A stretch of 64,000 nt of DNA from Trujillonella humicola (GTDB lineage: Bacteria; Actinomycetota; Actinomycetes; Mycobacteriales; Geodermatophilaceae): positions 62,001 through 126,000 of the forward strand of contig NZ_JBJNRJ010000007.1 in NCBI RefSeq assembly GCF_046233715.1, in the 5' to 3' direction. Below the pieces are notes generated by a model. The model saw only the letters and a program-made list of their open reading frames with translations. It searched no databases and was not told where the DNA came from. A program made the position numbers and the translations under genes. Shown here in pieces: positions 56,519 to 64,000 of this stretch (its first letter is position 1; each line of letters begins with the position of its first letter).

Positions 56519-57153
56519 GACGGCCCCCTCACCGGGCGGGAGGGCCGGCCGGGACCGCGACCGGCGGCGGTGGCGCGCCGGGAGCGGAGGTCGAGGGGCG
56601 GGGGCGATCGACTCTGATCGAGGTCATCGGGGATCCAAGCGGTCGGGGTCACGCTCCTCGGCGCGACGGCGGGCGGTCGTCGGCGACGCCCCGGAGGAGC
56701 TTCGGGGCGCGGAGGGGACCGGCCGGGGGACCGGACGCGGCCGGCGGGCAGCCGGTCCGCGGGCGGCGACCCGTGCGGGGTGGCCGGCGGTGGGCGGGCG
56801 CACCCGGGCGAGCGGTCCGTCGAACGCTCGGGGTCATGGCGCCTCCCGGTGCACGTACCCGGACAGCGTCGGTGCTGCCCCGGCACCTCCGGGACCCTGC
56901 GGTCCCCGGAGGGCAGCAACCTCGTAGCGGGTCCATCAACGGTCAAGCACGTGCCGAGCCACCCGAGCAGAAGGTCCCGGGCGGTCGTCGCGCGTTCCGA
57001 CGACCCGCCATGCGCCGGTGACGATCCGTCACCGGCGCCCGCGGAACGGCGCGCGTCGCGCCTGCGATGTCCCGGCCGGGGCGCGCCGGGACCGGCGGCC
57101 GGGGCCGCAGGACGTGCCCCCGCCGTGACCGCGAGCGGGGCCCGATGGGTGGC
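56519..57153. other. 635-bp upstream region of the diaminopropionate operon
   Basis: It should hold the operon promoter. On the minus strand, an ATG at 56837 with GGGAGG upstream opens a 62-residue Arg/Pro-rich frame ending at 56649; it may be a leader peptide or chance. An imperfect hairpin lies at 56886-56912. A 12-bp perfect hairpin at 57012-57038 probably ends the M1 peptidase gene transcript. A TTGACC at 56946-56941 lacks a convincing -10 box at normal spacing. Confidence 0.45.
57012..57038 (-). terminator. 12-bp hairpin after the M1 lipoprotein gene
   Basis: Arms 57012-57023 (GCGCCGGTGACG) and 57027-57038 are perfectly complementary around a 3-nt loop. It lies 116 bp downstream of the M1 peptidase stop and should shield the Dap operon from read-through. 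Confidence 0.7.
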
Positions 57154-58584
57154 TCAGCCGACGTCGGACCGATCCAGCGCGCCCGCCCGGAGCAGGACGT
57201 CGACGGCCTCGGGGAGGTCGGCCAGCGCCCGTGCGAGGTCGGCCGGCTGGGCGATCGTCCACGCCTGCCGGTCGACGTAGCACCGCAGCGCGGCGTCGAA
57301 GTCCTCGGCGCCGGCGGCCGACCGCGCCGCCTCCAGCGCGGCGGCGCCCTTGCCGTAGACGCGCTGCTCGTAGTCGTCCTGGTCGGCGAAGCCGGTCATC
57401 GGGCTGCCCACGTCACCGGGGACGTCCAGGTCCTCCTCGTGGGTGTGCCCGTCCGGGGCGGCGCCCTCGGCGAACGAGGCGAAGGACTCGTCCAGCCAGG
57501 GGTCCCGGAACTGCGAGTTGCCGACCATCCCGTAGAACCACATGTGCGCGACCTCGTGCACCACCAGCCCGAAGTCGTCGCTGCCCAGCAGGATCGACGA
57601 GGCGTACTCCTCGCCGCCGCCGCCCCCGTCGTCGCTGACCAGCGGAGCGGTCAGCGTCGGGTACGGGAACTCCCCGAAGCGCGCCTCGAGCAGCCGGATC
57701 GCATCGACGGTGTCGGCCGCCAGCTCGCCGGCGGAGGGGCCGGCACCCGGCAGCACGCCGGCGGTGACCCTGGTGTCGCCGGTCCGCGCGGTCGCGGTCT
57801 CGAACGCCCCGGCGGCCACGCTGACGTCGCGGGACACCGGCTCGTGCGACGTCCACACCCGCCGGCCGCCGGGCGCCGGGCGGGGCGGGTCCTGGGCCCC
57901 GGTCATCAGCACCACGAGGTCCTCGGGGGCGGAGACGCGGATCGTGGTGTCGGCCGCGGCCGCCGCCGTCGTCTCCCCGCTCACCTCGACGAACGGGTCG
58001 CGGGCCCATCCCACGCCGGGTTCCCAGGTGAGCAGCGGGAAGCCGCTGGCCCACCACGTCACGTCGTCGGCGGCCCCCAGGCGGTCGAAGCCGGCGGGTG
58101 TCCGCTCGGCCGTCAGGCGCAGCGTGAAGTCCAGCTCCACGCTCACCGGGGTGCCGGCGGGGACGGTGCCGCGCAGGTCCACCCGGTACAGGCCGCCGGG
58201 GCTCCCCGCGGCGGCGGAGGCGTCCACGTGCCCGCCGCCGGCGACCTCCGGCCCGCGCACCGCGTCGACGGTCAGCCGGTTCGGCGCGGACTGCGGCGCG
58301 TTGGGGACCAGCCGGAACCACAGCTGGTCGACGGGCAGGTCCGGGGTGAGGGTCACGGCCTCGGTCCCGGTCACGGCGCGGCGGTCGTCCGCCAGCCGGA
58401 AGTCCAGCGAGACGACCGGGCGGGCGGGGTCCGGCGCCGCCCGCCCCGCCGGGCACCCCGGCGCCGGGTCGGCGGCGGGCCGGTCGGCCGGTGCGGCGGT
58501 GCACCCCGCCAGCAGGACGGCGGCCGCACCGGCGACCGCCCAGCGGCGCACGGCCGGTCGAGGGAGGCGCTGGTCGTCCGGCAT
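57154..58584 (-). CDS. M1 family metallopeptidase lipoprotein
   Basis: A 476-residue exported peptidase. The N-terminal signal ends in the lipobox VLLAGC. A beta domain (about 55-250) precedes the catalytic domain, with zinc site HEVAH in VVHEVAHMWFYG and the third ligand Glu in WLDESFASFAE, 18 residues after HEVAH's second His. The exopeptidase GxMEN loop is replaced by a Gly-rich GGGGEEYAS, as in many secreted M1-like proteins. It therefore acts outside the cell, substrate unknown. The family C-terminal helical domain is reduced. GTG/ATG at 58584. Confidence 0.9.
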   Translation of the reverse strand: MPDDQRLPRPAVRRWAVAGAAAVLLAGCTAAPADRPAADPAPGCPAGRAAPDPARPVVSLDFRLADDRRAVTGTEAVTLTPDLPVDQLWFRLVPNAPQSAPNRLTVDAVRGPEVAGGGHVDASAAAGSPGGLYRVDLRGTVPAGTPVSVELDFTLRLTAERTPAGFDRLGAADDVTWWASGFPLLTWEPGVGWARDPFVEVSGETTAAAAADTTIRVSAPEDLVVLMTGAQDPPRPAPGGRRVWTSHEPVSRDVSVAAGAFETATARTGDTRVTAGVLPGAGPSAGELAADTVDAIRLLEARFGEFPYPTLTAPLVSDDGGGGGEEYASSILLGSDDFGLVVHEVAHMWFYGMVGNSQFRDPWLDESFASFAEGAAPDGHTHEEDLDVPGDVGSPMTGFADQDDYEQRVYGKGAAALEAARSAAGAEDFDAALRCYVDRQAWTIAQPADLARALADLPEAVDVLLRAGALDRSDVG

Positions 58585-58725
58585 GGTCTCTGCCCACCCA
58601 CCGGGACGGTCGGACCGGCACCCGGCAGGTCCTGCGGCGACCGCCCGTCGCGGGAAATGTAGGGACGCCGGCCGGTCGCGTACAGGCCCCCCGCGCCGTG
58701 GATCTGCTGCGGGCCGCGCGGGCGG

Positions 58726-59511
58726 TCAGCCCGGGAGGGCGTGGCGGCGCGCGGCGACGGCCATGGTCGCCTCGTCGTACGGACCGCGGTCCGGCCGCCC
58801 GGCGCGGACGGCGGCCAGCACCGCGAGCAGTTCCTCCCGCTGGGTGCCGACGAACGCCGCGTCCACCACCGCGCCGTGCCCGGGGACGACGGGGCCGCGG
58901 GCGAGGGCGTGCACCCGGCCCAGCGTCGCCGGCCAGTCGGCGGGAAAGGCGTCGTCGAACGCCGGCGGCGCGCCCTCCTCGACCAGGTCGCCGGCGAAGA
59001 GCACGGTGCCGTCGCCGGCGGTCTCCACCTCCACGACCAGATCGGCGTCGGTGTGCCCGCGGCCGAGGAACCGCAGCAGCACCTCCCGCCCGCCGACGTC
59101 GAGCACCGCGACGTCGTCGACCAGCACGTCCGGCGGGTCCAGCGGGGCCGCGGCGACCCGTTGCGCGCCGGCGTCGTCCCCTCCGGCGCGCAGCTCGGCC
59201 ACCCGCGCCGCCCGCTGCGCCTCGCCGGTGGCCCGCAACCTCGCCGCGCAGCTGCGGTGCCCCCACACCGCGGCCGGTCGGAAGGCAGCGTTGCCGAAGC
59301 AGTGGTCGTAGTGGGCGTGGGTGTTCACCACGCTCCACGGGTGCGGGGTGACCCGGCGGACCGCGGCGATCAGGTCCGCGGCCTCGCCGAGGTCCGAGCG
59401 GGTGTCGACCACCAGGCACGCGCCGTCGCCGACCACCAGCCCGCAGTTCAGGTCCAGCGAGGCGTGCCGCCGGACGAACACGCCGTCGGCGACCTCGACG
59501 AAGGTCACCAC
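58726..59511 (-). CDS. MBL-fold metallo-hydrolase
   Basis: A 261-residue zinc hydrolase of the metallo-beta-lactamase fold. The first motif is NTHAHYDHCFGNAAF (HxHxDH intact), later ligands are in FLGRGHTDAD, LFAGDLVEEGAPP and VVPGHGAVVD. All expected zinc ligands are present, unlike the MBL protein at 18799. The group includes glyoxalase II-like and quinone-type hydrolases; substrate unknown. The start is GTG at 59511 or the next codon at 59508. It is divergent from rpiB. Confidence 0.88.
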   Translation of the reverse strand: MVTFVEVADGVFVRRHASLDLNCGLVVGDGACLVVDTRSDLGEAADLIAAVRRVTPHPWSVVNTHAHYDHCFGNAAFRPAAVWGHRSCAARLRATGEAQRAARVAELRAGGDDAGAQRVAAAPLDPPDVLVDDVAVLDVGGREVLLRFLGRGHTDADLVVEVETAGDGTVLFAGDLVEEGAPPAFDDAFPADWPATLGRVHALARGPVVPGHGAVVDAAFVGTQREELLAVLAAVRAGRPDRGPYDEATMAVAARRHALPG

Positions 59512-59725
59512 GACACCCGCATGGGCCGGTCGCGGGCGTCCCGGTCGCCGGAGCCCGCGCGCTGCGCCTGCCCGTCGGGGATCCGGCGGGCCGTCCGGGC
59601 GGCCGCGCAGGAGTCGGGGACCAGCAGCCGCGCCGTCCGGCCCTCCGGCAGGGCGCCCGCCCAGCGGCCCCGCCACCCGTCGACACCCGGCACCGGCACC
59701 CGGTGAGCCTGACAGACTCGGGGCC

Positions 59726-60223
59726 ATGCGCGTCTTCGTCGGCACCGACCATGCGGGCCTGGAGTTCAAGGACCACCTGATGCAGGCCCTCGCCGCGGCC
59801 GGGCACGAGCCGGTCGACTGCGGAGCGTTCGAGTACGACGCCCAGGACGACTACCCGCCCTTCTGCTTCGAGGTCGGCGAGCGGGTCGTCACCGAGCCGG
59901 GCAGCCTCGGCGTGGTCATCGGCGGGTCGGGCAACGGCGAGCAGATCGCGGCCAACAAGGTGCCCGGCGTCCGCGCCGCGCTGGTCTGGAACACCGCCAC
60001 CGCCGAGCTCGCCCGCCAGCACAACGACGCCAACGTCGTGGCCGTCGGCGCCCGCCAGCACGGCGTGGAGGAGGCGACCGGGCTGGTGCTGCACTTCCTG
60101 GCCACGGACTTCAGCGGGGACGAGCGGCACGCGCGCCGCATCGGGCTGATCGCCGACTACGAGCGCGATCGGCACCGCCCGGCCGGCGGGCTGCCCACCC
60201 GCTCGGAGGCGTCCGCGGGATGA
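59726..60223 (+). CDS. rpiB: Ribose-5-phosphate isomerase B
   Basis: A 165-residue isomerase interconverting ribose 5-phosphate and ribulose 5-phosphate in the pentose phosphate pathway. Family text: VFVGTDHAGLEFKDHL at the N-terminus, DYPPFCFEVGE, and GVVIGGSGNGEQIAANKVPG. In the last, canonical RpiB of E. coli has Cys and actinobacterial RpiB has Ser followed by Gly as here (GSGNG). HNDANVVAVGAR follows. ATG at 59726. The stop overlaps the next gene's ATG by 4 bp. Confidence 0.95.
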   Translation: MRVFVGTDHAGLEFKDHLMQALAAAGHEPVDCGAFEYDAQDDYPPFCFEVGERVVTEPGSLGVVIGGSGNGEQIAANKVPGVRAALVWNTATAELARQHNDANVVAVGARQHGVEEATGLVLHFLATDFSGDERHARRIGLIADYERDRHRPAGGLPTRSEASAG

Positions 60224-60810
60224 CCGGCGCGCAGCTGCGGCGGGCTGCCGCAGCGGCCCGCGCGCTGCTCGCCCCGGTGCCCGACGGCACCGCCCGGGTC
60301 CCGGCGATGGCCGACGACGTCGCCGGACTCGTCGCCCACGTGACCGGCTGCCTGGTCCGGTACGCCCACGACCTGGCCGCCGGGCCGGAGCGCACCGACG
60401 GCTTCACCCTCGGCCGGCGACCGGAGGCCGACCTGCCCGAGCTGCTCCGCCAGCAGGCGGCGGCCGCCGAGGTGCTGGCCCGAACCGTGGACGGCGCGCA
60501 CCCGGGGGAGCGGGGATGGCACGACTGGGGCCGGCCCGACGCCTCCGGCTTCGCGGCCATGGGCGCGGCCGAGCTGCTGGTGCACACCGGTGACGTCGCC
60601 GACGCGCTCGGCCTGGACTGGGCACCGCCGGCCGACCTGGCCGACGTCGTCGTCGTGCGGCTGTTCCCCTGGGTCCCGCCGGACGCCGAGCCGGCCGCCG
60701 CGCTGCGGTGGGCCACCGGCCGCGGCGCCCTCCCCGGGGTCGAGCCGCTCGCGTCGTGGCGCTGGCACTGCGCGCCGCTCGAGGAGTGGGACGGCACGCG
60801 ACCGGGATAG
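60220..60810 (+). CDS. Maleylpyruvate isomerase/DinB-like (MDMPI) protein
   Basis: A 196-residue helical protein of the mycothiol-dependent maleylpyruvate isomerase/DinB group. Typical text: LVAHVTGCLVRYAHDLA with the first metal-ligand His, then AAELLVHTGDVADALGLDW with the His of the second motif. The C-terminal part has LASWRWHCAPLEEW. Members often use mycothiol; this one's substrate is not predictable. It is translationally coupled to rpiB (ATGA overlap). Confidence 0.8.
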   Translation: MTGAQLRRAAAAARALLAPVPDGTARVPAMADDVAGLVAHVTGCLVRYAHDLAAGPERTDGFTLGRRPEADLPELLRQQAAAAEVLARTVDGAHPGERGWHDWGRPDASGFAAMGAAELLVHTGDVADALGLDWAPPADLADVVVVRLFPWVPPDAEPAAALRWATGRGALPGVEPLASWRWHCAPLEEWDGTRPG

Positions 60811-60852
60811 AACGGCCGCGCTGCAGGGGCCCGCGCCGAGCGTGCGAGAGAG

Positions 60853-60928
60853 AGGACCTCCCGGCCCCCCACCGCTCGCGCGCTCGCGGCGGGACCCTGC
60901 CGGCAGGCCGAGGTGGCGGGGTCCTTCC
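60853..60928 (-). terminator. Terminator hairpin, repeat family R copy 3
   Basis: On the minus strand the element begins GGAAGGACCCCGCCACC directly after the eis TGA. It includes the perfect palindrome CCTGCCGGCAGG and ends with text complementary to its start (AGGACCTCCC on the plus strand). It lies between convergent genes. Confidence 0.78.
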
Positions 60929-62170
60929 TCAGAAGTCGTCGGGGCACCAGGGGGCGACCGGCCAGGAGAACGCGGTGGCCGCCAGCGTCACCGCACCCGG
61001 GCTGACCTCCGTGACCCGGCCGGCCGCCTGCAGCGTGGCCAGCGAGACCCCGCCGAGGTAGGCCGCCGCCAGGTCCTCGGCGCCGAGCACCAGGTCGGGG
61101 TCGCTGTCGGTGGGCGCGCAGAAGCCGCCGGCGGGGTGCGCGGTGAGTGCCCACCGCCCGTCGTTCCACGGGCAGAACGGGTCCCGGACCTCGAGCACCA
61201 GGTTGATCCGGGTCGGGTAGCGGCGGGCGGCCAGCGCGCGGCCGACGTCGACCAGCCGCACCCACAGCGTGTCGACCGGCCGGGCGTGCAGCGCCCGCGG
61301 ATCGGCCAGCAGGTACCGCAGCGGGTCGTCGGGCGACTGGTGCGGGGCCCGCACCGTGCGCACCAGGTCGATCGAGAACAGGTACCGCCACAGCGCCGCG
61401 TACGCCTGCGTGCTCTCCGCGCGCACCTCCTCGACGTTGAGCGTGCTGTCGGCCATCCCGTCGTCGTCCCACCGCGGCCGCACCCGGTAGGCGGCGTACC
61501 CGGTCACCGAGCCGTCGTCCTCGGTGTGCAGCAGGTACCGGCGTGCCGAGGCGCCGCCGCGCCGGTCGCGGCGGTCCTCCAGGATCTGGTCCCACCACGC
61601 GCCGGTCCGGGCCATGGTGCCGGGCACCTGGCGGCGCAGCCGCTCGTGCACCGCCGCGGCGGCCGGGCGGTAGGCCTCGAGGGGCACCGGCGTCACCCGG
61701 CCTGCGCCGAAGGCGACGTCGCGGCGGAACGCGAGCTCGGCCGTCCGGCCGGTGAGACCGCCGCGCCAGGCCGCGGGGGCGTAGCCGTACCGGCCGTAGA
61801 TGGCGCCCTCCGACGCCCACAGCGCGGCCACCGGCTCCCGCTCCCGGTCGTGCAGCTCGGTGAGCTGGCGGCGCATGATCGCGGTCAGCACGCCGCGGCG
61901 GCGGTGCGTGGGCGAGACGGTCACCCAGGTGACGCCCGCGCACGGGACGACGGCGCCCGGGACGGTCAGCTCGCGGCTGTAGACGCCGGCCGTGGCGGCC
62001 ACCCGGTCGCCGTCCCACAGGCTCAGCGAGCGGTCCAGCTCCGCGGTCGCGGGCGGCGCGGCCAGCCACTCCTCGGAGGAGTCCTCGCCGAATCCGGTGG
62101 TCATGGCCCGGCCGAAGGCGGGCCACTCGTCGGCGGTCACCGGGCGCAGCCGGGCGGTCAGGTCGTCCAC
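60929..62170 (-). CDS. eis: Eis-type GNAT N-acetyltransferase
   Basis: A 413-residue protein with the Eis architecture: an N-terminal GNAT domain, a degenerate central GNAT domain and a C-terminal sterol-carrier-like domain. The acetyl-CoA motif is VSPTHRRRGVLTAIMRRQL. WASEGAIYGRYGYAPAAW is characteristic of Eis and holds the active-site Tyr. The C-terminal residue is Phe, matching the use of the terminal carboxylate as catalytic base in Eis (known for the family). In mycobacteria Eis acetylates aminoglycosides and protein lysines. GTG/ATG at 62170. Confidence 0.92.
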   Translation of the reverse strand: MDDLTARLRPVTADEWPAFGRAMTTGFGEDSSEEWLAAPPATAELDRSLSLWDGDRVAATAGVYSRELTVPGAVVPCAGVTWVTVSPTHRRRGVLTAIMRRQLTELHDREREPVAALWASEGAIYGRYGYAPAAWRGGLTGRTAELAFRRDVAFGAGRVTPVPLEAYRPAAAAVHERLRRQVPGTMARTGAWWDQILEDRRDRRGGASARRYLLHTEDDGSVTGYAAYRVRPRWDDDGMADSTLNVEEVRAESTQAYAALWRYLFSIDLVRTVRAPHQSPDDPLRYLLADPRALHARPVDTLWVRLVDVGRALAARRYPTRINLVLEVRDPFCPWNDGRWALTAHPAGGFCAPTDSDPDLVLGAEDLAAAYLGGVSLATLQAAGRVTEVSPGAVTLAATAFSWPVAPWCPDDF

Positions 62171-62257
62171 GGCTCGTGTCTACCGGCCGGGGACGGCGGT
62201 GCGCCAACGGGTTGCGGCCGGGGACATCCGGCCCGGGTCGGTGCCAGGATGCCGCCC

Positions 62258-62677
62258 ATGGATCCGGCGCAGCGGCCCATCGGGTGGTGGGTCAAGCACC
62301 TCGACGCCCTGCTGGAGGACGTGGTGGACGCCGCCGTGGCCGGGGAGGGGCTGACCCGCAGGCACTGGCAGGTGCTGCACACCCTGGCGGGCGCACCGGC
62401 CGAGGAGGCCGCGCTGGCGCGGGCGCTGGCCGACTTCGACGGCCACCTCCCGGCGATCGCCGCGGACCTCTACGGCCGCGGCTGGGTCGACCGGGTCACC
62501 GGGGCGCTGGCGCTGACCGCCGAGGGACGGATCGCGCACGAGCGGCTGGAGCGGGCGATCGGCCGGGTGCGGCGGCACGCGGCCGACGGGCTGTCCCGGC
62601 AGGAGTACGAGCGCACCGTCCTCGTGCTCAGCCGGATGGCGCGCAACATCGAGCGCGCGCTGGGCCGCGACGCCTGA
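62258..62677 (+). CDS. MarR-like winged-helix regulator
   Basis: A 139-residue protein. The core LTRRHWQVLHTLAGAPAEEA resembles the MarR helix 2-3 region, with DFDGHLPAIAADLYGRGWVD as the recognition helix and TGALALTAEGRIAHERLERA as the wing and following helix. N- and C-terminal helices would form the dimer. The ligand is unknown. ATG at 62258, with AGGA upstream; ATG at 62249 is possible. It is divergent from eis by 87 bp and may regulate it. Confidence 0.85.
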   Translation: MDPAQRPIGWWVKHLDALLEDVVDAAVAGEGLTRRHWQVLHTLAGAPAEEAALARALADFDGHLPAIAADLYGRGWVDRVTGALALTAEGRIAHERLERAIGRVRRHAADGLSRQEYERTVLVLSRMARNIERALGRDA

Positions 62678-62712
62678 GCCGCCCGGCCGTCGGCTGCGCA
62701 GGCGCCCCGCCC

Positions 62713-63360
62713 TCAGCTGCGCAGGTAGGCCAGCGTCGCCATCACCCGGCTGTTGCGGTCCTCGTCGGGGGCCAGGCCGAGCTTGGCGAAGATCCGCTGG
62801 GTGTGCTTCTCGACCGCTCCCGGCGTGACGACGAGCAGCCGCGCGATCGCGGCGTTGGAGTGCCCCTCGGCGATCATGCCGAGCACCTCCCGCTCGCGGG
62901 GGGTGAGCCGGCGCACCGGGTCGTCGGCCCGCCGCCGGGCGAACAGCTGGGCCACCACCTGCGGGTCGAGCACGGTGCCGCCGGCTCCGACGTCGGACAG
63001 CGCCGACATCAGCTGGTCCAGGTCGGACACGCGGTCCTTGAGCAGGTAGCCGACCCCGCCGCGGCCGTCGGCGAGCAGCTCGTCGGCATAGGCCACCTCC
63101 ACGTACTGGGAGAGGACGAGCACCGCCGTCCCGGGCGCGGCGGCGCGGGCCTCGACCGCGGCGCGCAGCCCCTCGTCGGTGTGCGTGGGCGGCATCCGGA
63201 CGTCGACGACGGCGACGTCGGGCCGCAAGCGGGTGACCGCCCGCACCAGCGACGGTCCGTCGCCGACCGCCGCCACGACCTCGGTCCCGGCCTCCTCCAG
63301 CAGGCGCACCAGGCCCTCGCGGAGGAGCACCGAGTCCTCGGCCAGCACGACCCGCATCAC
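62713..63360 (-). CDS. NarL/FixJ-type response regulator
   Basis: A 215-residue two-component regulator. The receiver domain covers about 1-125 with acidic pocket AEDS, phosphoacceptor Asp in DVAVVDVRMPP and Lys in GVGYLLKDRV. The LuxR-type helix-turn-helix is at about 150-210, LTPREREVLGMIAEGHSNAA. GTG at 63360 overlaps the kinase stop by 4 bp, so it is paired with the adjacent histidine kinase. Confidence 0.95.
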   Translation of the reverse strand: MMRVVLAEDSVLLREGLVRLLEEAGTEVVAAVGDGPSLVRAVTRLRPDVAVVDVRMPPTHTDEGLRAAVEARAAAPGTAVLVLSQYVEVAYADELLADGRGGVGYLLKDRVSDLDQLMSALSDVGAGGTVLDPQVVAQLFARRRADDPVRRLTPREREVLGMIAEGHSNAAIARLLVVTPGAVEKHTQRIFAKLGLAPDEDRNSRVMATLAYLRS

Positions 63361-64000
63361 GCGCCGGGGACCTCGGCGGTCAGCCGGGTCGGGCCGCCGC
63401 GGGGGCTGTCCACGGCCAGGGTGCCGTCGGCGGCGCGCAGCCGGTCGGCCAGGCCGGCCAGGCCGTGCCCGGGCGCGGCCACGGCCCCGCCGTGCCCGTC
63501 GTCCTCGACCACGACCCGCAGCAGGCCGCCGTCGGCCCGGGAGACCGCCACCCGGCAGACCGACGCGCCGCTGTGCTTGGCCACGTTGGCCAGGGCCTCG
63601 CTCACCACGAAGTAGGCGGTGTTCTCCACCGCCGGCGCGAGCCGCTCCCCGGGCAGGTCGACGGAGAGCTCCACGGGCACCGGCGGGCGCGCGGCCAGCG
63701 CGGCGAGCGCGGCGGCCAGCCCGCGGTCGGCGAGCACCGGTGGTGCGATGCCGCGGGAGAGCGCCCGCAGCTCCTCCAGCGCCTCGCGGGCCAGGCCGGC
63801 CGCCTCGCCGAGCGTGCTGCGGGCGGCGGCGGGGTCGCGGTCGAGCTGCCGCTGCGCACGGGCCAGGTCCATGCCCAGGCGCACCAGGTGCTGCTGCGGG
63901 CCGTCGTGGATGTCACGCTCCAGCCGGCGCAGCGCCACGGCCTCGGCGGCGACGGCCGCGTCCCGGCCCCGGGTGGCCCGCTCGACCTGCTCCTGCGCGG
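63357..64000 (-). CDS. Histidine kinase, 5' end beyond window
   Basis: The C-terminal 214 or so codons of a HisKA_3-type sensor kinase. The phosphoacceptor His is in LERDIHDGPQQHLV. The ATPase domain has NTAYFVVSEALANVAKHSGA (N box), VVEDDGHGG (G1) and GHGLAGLADRLRAADG (G2). The frame stays open to base 64000, so the sensor region is outside the window. Its partner regulator follows with a 4-bp overlap. The signal sensed cannot be known from this part. Confidence 0.95.
   Translation of the reverse strand, partial: AQEQVERATRGRDAAVAAEAVALRRLERDIHDGPQQHLVRLGMDLARAQRQLDRDPAAARSTLGEAAGLAREALEELRALSRGIAPPVLADRGLAAALAALAARPPVPVELSVDLPGERLAPAVENTAYFVVSEALANVAKHSGASVCRVAVSRADGGLLRVVVEDDGHGGAVAAPGHGLAGLADRLRAADGTLAVDSPRGGPTRLTAEVPGA

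Noticed and set aside
56921..56946. Promoter for the sbnA-like gene from TTGACC and TACGAG
   Set aside because: Spacing is 14 bp and the -10 box is poor.

Overview
The window is a GC-rich actinobacterial scaffold of about 75% GC. Coding is dense, GTG starts are common, and many neighbouring genes overlap by 4 bp. Several genes point to a mycothiol- and coenzyme-F420-using actinomycete: FbiC, an LLM-type oxidoreductase, an Rv2466c-like DsbA protein, CtaJ, an SCO6745-family protein and an Eis acetyltransferase. The overall look suggests Geodermatophilaceae (Blastococcus, Geodermatophilus or Modestobacter). That placement is an inference from gene content and composition, not a database match. 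Three 10-N scaffold joins (23916, 31468, 39861) are each flanked by a G-rich tract on the left and a C-rich tract on the right. These tracts look like sequencing artefact and are not read as biology.

Layout. 1-5385: fbiC (3' end beyond the window), a flavin-reductase-type protein, an FAD disulfide oxidoreductase and a NAD kinase. 5390-11138: a transglutaminase, two small membrane proteins, a PAS-GGDEF-EAL protein and an LLM oxidoreductase. 11163-14430: envelope proteins (DUF4333, LapA, a surface protein with an LAxTG-like sorting signal), a small Cys-rich protein and tRNA-Arg(UCU). 14475-18745: a DUF6221 protein, SSB, EttA, a thioesterase and a YccF protein. 18799-26188: an MBL protein, a SARP/AfsR-type regulator divergent from a methyltransferase, then a compact adenylate-forming enzyme coupled to a thiolase. 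26190-28656: a bioY-ecfA-ecfT biotin ECF transporter coupled to a MOSC protein. 29203-39782: a roadblock protein, an orphan sugar-type ABC ATPase, a GH13 glucosidase, truncated haemoglobin, MFS, MscS, an S9 peptidase, an HNH protein and an SCO6745-family protein. 39951-47467: kynureninase, CtaJ, DUF5130, a DUF4349 lipoprotein, aminopeptidase N, a DsbA-like protein and an SDR. 57154-64000: an M1 lipoprotein, an MBL protein, RpiB, an MDMPI-like protein, Eis, a MarR-like protein, and a NarL-type response regulator with its histidine kinase (5' end beyond the window).

The most interesting region is 47460-56518. It is a six-gene minus-strand operon with every junction overlapping or nearly touching. 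The order is SbnA-like synthase, a tandem carrier protein fused to a Pls/PosA-type membrane domain with three left-handed beta-helix segments, an adenylation-carrier protein, a TauD/SyrP-like dioxygenase, an SbnB-like dehydrogenase and an Sfp-type phosphopantetheinyl transferase. SbnA plus SbnB should supply L-2,3-diaminopropionate, the A-T protein could activate it, and the Pls-like protein could join units at the membrane. The dioxygenase may hydroxylate the product or a carrier-bound intermediate. This resembles an epsilon-polylysine synthetase split over two polypeptides and paired with its own diaminopropionate supply. The Pls-like gene carries an apparent frameshift in a homopolymer-rich linker.

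Two dispersed repeat families were seen. One is a palindrome close to CCGCCGAAATGGCCATTTCG (four copies, one split by the third scaffold join). The other is a hairpin element that starts GGACC directly after the stop codons of ettA, the haemoglobin gene and eis.
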